35,842 nt of DNA from CAZPZZ01 sp964591245 (GTDB lineage: Bacteria; Acidobacteriota; Vicinamibacteria; Vicinamibacterales; UBA8438): contig CAZPZZ010000030.1 of assembly GCA_964591245.1 (NCBI GenBank), positions 1 to 35,842 on the forward strand, in the 5' to 3' direction. Made by a program: the position numbers and the translations under genes. Below, in pieces: positions 33,554-35,842 of the stretch (its first letter is position 1; each line of letters begins with the position of its first letter). Below the pieces are notes generated by a model, which worked only from the letters and a program-made list of their open reading frames with translations, searched no databases and was not told the DNA's origin.

Positions 33554-35302
33554 ATGACCGCTCTGCCGCTCTTCGGCCTCCGCATGGCCATCGCCGTCTC
33601 GCTGCCGACCAGTATGCTCCTCCTAGGAACCGCGGTGGCGGGTCAGCACTCGCATTCGCGGACGGTTGTATTGCAGAACACCGACGCACCAACGATCGTG
33701 TCCCCGGCCGATCCAGGCGACACCGGGTTCCTTGTCGTCGCGCCAGATCGCGGATTCCTCGGTAATGAGGAAATTCGAGACGTGTTTGCTCCGTTCGAGG
33801 CAGCCTTCGTTGCAGATCTTGCGTTCATCCCGTGGGAGGGTGATCCGGGTCGCTATGTGGAGACCGCGCTGGGCAGACTCCAGACCCGCGGGGTCGCGCG
33901 GGTCGCTGTCTTGCCGCTTTTTCTCACCTCCTCCCATTCCCTCCTGGAGCGACTTCGTGAGTACCTTGCCTCGCGGACGAGGACACCGGACACCGACGTG
34001 AAGGTCACCGCGGCGTTCGGAGACTCTTTTCTGGCCGCGGAGATCTTGGGTGATCGCTTTCGTGCCGCCGTACGCAACGTAGCAGATCCAGACGGCACTA
34101 GTCCTCCCGCCGTCCTGCTCGTGGGCTACGGCGCGCTCGATGCCCAAGCGGATGAGTCCATGCAACGCGACCTCGAGCAACTCCTTCGGACGTTCGCGCT
34201 ATCCGTTTCAACTGCAGAAAGCGCCGCTGTCACGTTGAGGTATCCGACGCCCGAAAGCGATAGTTGGCAAACATCGCTCGAGCACGCACGGAATGTCGCC
34301 GAGCGACTAGCGAACGCCCATGGGCAGGTTGTCGTGCTACCTGTCCATCTCGGACAACGGATGGATTCCATGATGGATCTTAACCAGTCGCTCCGGCGGA
34401 ACTTCGTCGACCTTGCCGTCGAGCTGGCCGAAGGCCCGGTTCCACATGCCGACATCACCACCTGGATGGCGCACGAGGCCAACCGCTGGATCCCGATTGA
34501 CGAGAGTGAGATGGGTTTCGTCATCATGCCCCACGGTGCCAGCATCAATTGGAACGAAACTATTCGACAGCCACTGCGGGAACTCACCCAGAATCGACTC
34601 GTAGAATTCGCATTCTCAATGGCAGATGCCGAAGTGCTCAATCGAGCTGTCAAACGACTTGAAACCCGTGGTGCCAGAGGTATCGTTGTGTTACGTGTTT
34701 TCTCCCAGGAGTCATCCTTCCGAAGCCGCGTCGAATTTCTGCTCGGGCTCGGCGATGAACCGGGAGGGATGATGATGATGGGAATGGGGGCCCCTCCGCG
34801 CGTACGATCCGCTGCGGTGTTCACAACCCTTGGGGGCATAGAGAATGATGCCTTATTCGCAGAGGCACTCCTCGACCGTGCACGTGACCTCTCCGAGTCG
34901 CCCGCGAGCGAAACCGTGCTCCTACTCGGCCATGGAGCAGGGAGGGATGAAGACAATCGTGTCTGGCTACGCAACCTTGAATCCATCGCCTCCCAGATGC
35001 AAGACATGGGTGCTGAATTCGCAGCGATTCGGTGGGCGAACTGGCGAGAAGACTGGCCCGCGCACCGTGAAGCCGCCGAGGCCGAGATTCACGCACTGAT
35101 CGCGTCGGAACATGCACTCGGACGAACAGTGCTGGTCATTCCCGCACGGACAACGTTACAAGGACCCGAACCGGATCAGCTGGGTCAGTTGGACAGCGTC
35201 CGTATCGGCACGGGCTTTGCCCCGCACCCTCTCTTCGCCCGTTGGGTCCGTGACCAACTTGATCAAGGGGCCGAAGTGCTGCAGCGCGCAGTGGAGTGGT
35301 AG
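33554..35302 (+). CDS. Exported protein of four CbiX/SirB-type chelatase-like repeats
   Basis: This 582-residue exported protein has a signal peptide at about 1-30 (ending AVAG). Four units of roughly 130 residues start near 57, 184, 320 and 452, each opening with a strand-turn motif like that of the sirohydrochlorin/cobalt chelatase family: VVAPDRGF, LLVGYGAL, IMPHGASI and LLGHGAGRDEDN. Units 3 and 4 keep the chelatase HG motif (H327, H460); units 1 and 2 replace that His with D65 and Y192. A second family-type His survives in unit 1 (FLTSSHSLLERL). A methionine-rich GGMMMMGMG stretch lies at about 405-415. Known CbiX/SirB enzymes are cytoplasmic and insert Co or Fe into tetrapyrroles; an exported four-repeat version with partly degraded sites suggests metal or tetrapyrrole binding instead. 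GGGAG lies 7 nt before the ATG. Confidence 0.85.
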   Translation: MTALPLFGLRMAIAVSLPTSMLLLGTAVAGQHSHSRTVVLQNTDAPTIVSPADPGDTGFLVVAPDRGFLGNEEIRDVFAPFEAAFVADLAFIPWEGDPGRYVETALGRLQTRGVARVAVLPLFLTSSHSLLERLREYLASRTRTPDTDVKVTAAFGDSFLAAEILGDRFRAAVRNVADPDGTSPPAVLLVGYGALDAQADESMQRDLEQLLRTFALSVSTAESAAVTLRYPTPESDSWQTSLEHARNVAERLANAHGQVVVLPVHLGQRMDSMMDLNQSLRRNFVDLAVELAEGPVPHADITTWMAHEANRWIPIDESEMGFVIMPHGASINWNETIRQPLRELTQNRLVEFAFSMADAEVLNRAVKRLETRGARGIVVLRVFSQESSFRSRVEFLLGLGDEPGGMMMMGMGAPPRVRSAAVFTTLGGIENDALFAEALLDRARDLSESPASETVLLLGHGAGRDEDNRVWLRNLESIASQMQDMGAEFAAIRWANWREDWPAHREAAEAEIHALIASEHALGRTVLVIPARTTLQGPEPDQLGQLDSVRIGTGFAPHPLFARWVRDQLDQGAEVLQRAVEW

Positions 35303-35384
35303 CGGAACTCGGTAATCGCCTCTTGCTCCCCACAAGCAAGCTGGATACTCTCCCTTGATCCGGTATCACCCTGGTAATGCAATC

Positions 35385-35842
35385 ATGCACTCCCAACTCG
35401 TACATCGATGCTCTCTCGCGCTCGCACTGACCTGCGTCGCCACATCACTGGCCACGGCACAGGTCCGGAACGCCACCACTCCAACCACGCCGGTCACCTC
35501 TCTGAACAAGTCCGGTGGCGACGACTGGACCGGATTCCGCGGATACACCGGCACGAACATCAGCGCGGCCAGTGGGCTTCCTCTGCACTGGTCGGATGAC
35601 AGTGTTACCTGGCGGTCCACAACACCTGCCTTCGGTCAGTCAAGCCCTGTCATCTGGGGTGAAACAGTCTTTCTCACCTCTATCCAAGGCGCAATGAAAG
35701 AAACGCTTTGGGTCAGCGCTCTACAACTGTCCGACGGTACCGAGCGCTGGCGGCGTGCGTTTGACGCCTCCGAGCAGCAGGAATTCAACAACTACGTCTC
35801 GAAGGCGGCGCCCACACCGGCCGTCGATGCCGACCGACTGTA
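35385..35842 (+). CDS. Secreted PQQ-binding-like (BamB-type) beta-propeller protein, partial
   Basis: The frame is open from ATG at 35385 to the right edge (152 residues visible; the C-terminus is missing). A signal peptide (ending ATAQ, about residue 26) is followed by WTGFRGYTGTNISAASGLPL, SVTWRSTTPAFGQSSPVIWG and VFLTSIQG, the first blades of a PQQ-type propeller as found in many Acidobacteria and Planctomycetota secreted proteins. Alternating Trp and Gly spacing and the later WRRAFDASEQQEF are typical. Whether it binds PQQ or is a BamB-like scaffold cannot be decided. There is no strong ribosome site. The 82-base gap after the chelatase-like gene holds only a weak CTTGC/GCAAG inverted repeat, so read-through is possible. 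Confidence 0.85.
   Translation, partial: MHSQLVHRCSLALALTCVATSLATAQVRNATTPTTPVTSLNKSGGDDWTGFRGYTGTNISAASGLPLHWSDDSVTWRSTTPAFGQSSPVIWGETVFLTSIQGAMKETLWVSALQLSDGTERWRRAFDASEQQEFNNYVSKAAPTPAVDADRL

Noticed and set aside
1..35842. tRNA, rRNA, CRISPR arrays, insertion sequences, integrases
   Set aside because: No repeat-spacer pattern, transposase or integrase motif, or convincing tRNA/rRNA sequence was seen on reading; a tRNAscan or Infernal run would be needed to exclude small RNAs fully.

Overview
The window comes from a GC-rich, Gram-negative (diderm) bacterium. The gene content points to Acidobacteriota (Vicinamibacteria-like) or a relative in the Planctomycetota/Verrucomicrobiota sphere. 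The evidence is a DUF1592/DUF1552 pair with a Planctomycete-type cytochrome c domain, a secreted ankyrin protein, a secreted family with a PWGDPDLQGIW-type N-terminus, many exported hydrolases, and PQQ-propeller and TolB-like proteins. This is inference from family content; no rRNA or tRNA gene is visible. A 100-N block (23456-23555) marks an assembly gap, so the two flanks may not be truly adjacent.

Left region (1-12173, minus strand): a tightly packed six-gene operon that forms a complete export machine across both membranes. In transcription order it has two tandem TolC-type outer-membrane channels, an HlyD-type adaptor of the NHLM bacteriocin-secretion family, a C39-peptidase ABC transporter (NHLM type), a peptidase-less NHLM-type ABC transporter carrying two N-terminal FHA domains, and a protein with an HExxH zinc-protease motif that runs off the left edge. 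Junctions are overlaps or short gaps (TGATG, 8 nt, 4 nt, ATGA). No precursor peptide and no RiPP maturase is visible in the window. FHA domains on the exporter together with a coupled putative metalloprotease make this the best candidate for an undescribed system.

Centre left (12500-23438, minus strand): exported hydrolases, namely a signature-family amidase with Cys-rich segments, a glutamate-carboxypeptidase-II-like M28 peptidase, and a coupled set of Tat-type sulfatase, M20 peptidase and FG-GAP propeller protein that leads into MurJ (lipid II flippase, TTG start).

Centre right (23704-31434, plus strand): a secreted Acidobacteria-type protein of unknown function, a secreted ankyrin protein overlapping a DUF1587/1595/1592/1588/1585 protein with two CxxCH motifs, a DUF1552 protein with a Tat-like signal, and a secreted SMP-30/paraoxonase-like propeller.

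Right end (31770-35842): a TolB-like lipoprotein and a small two-TM protein read leftwards, and a secreted protein made of four CbiX/SirB chelatase-like repeats reads rightwards. Between them a 23-bp Fur-box-like palindrome sits inside two back-to-back sigma70-like promoters, which suggests metal-responsive control of both sides. The window closes with the start of a PQQ-repeat propeller protein.
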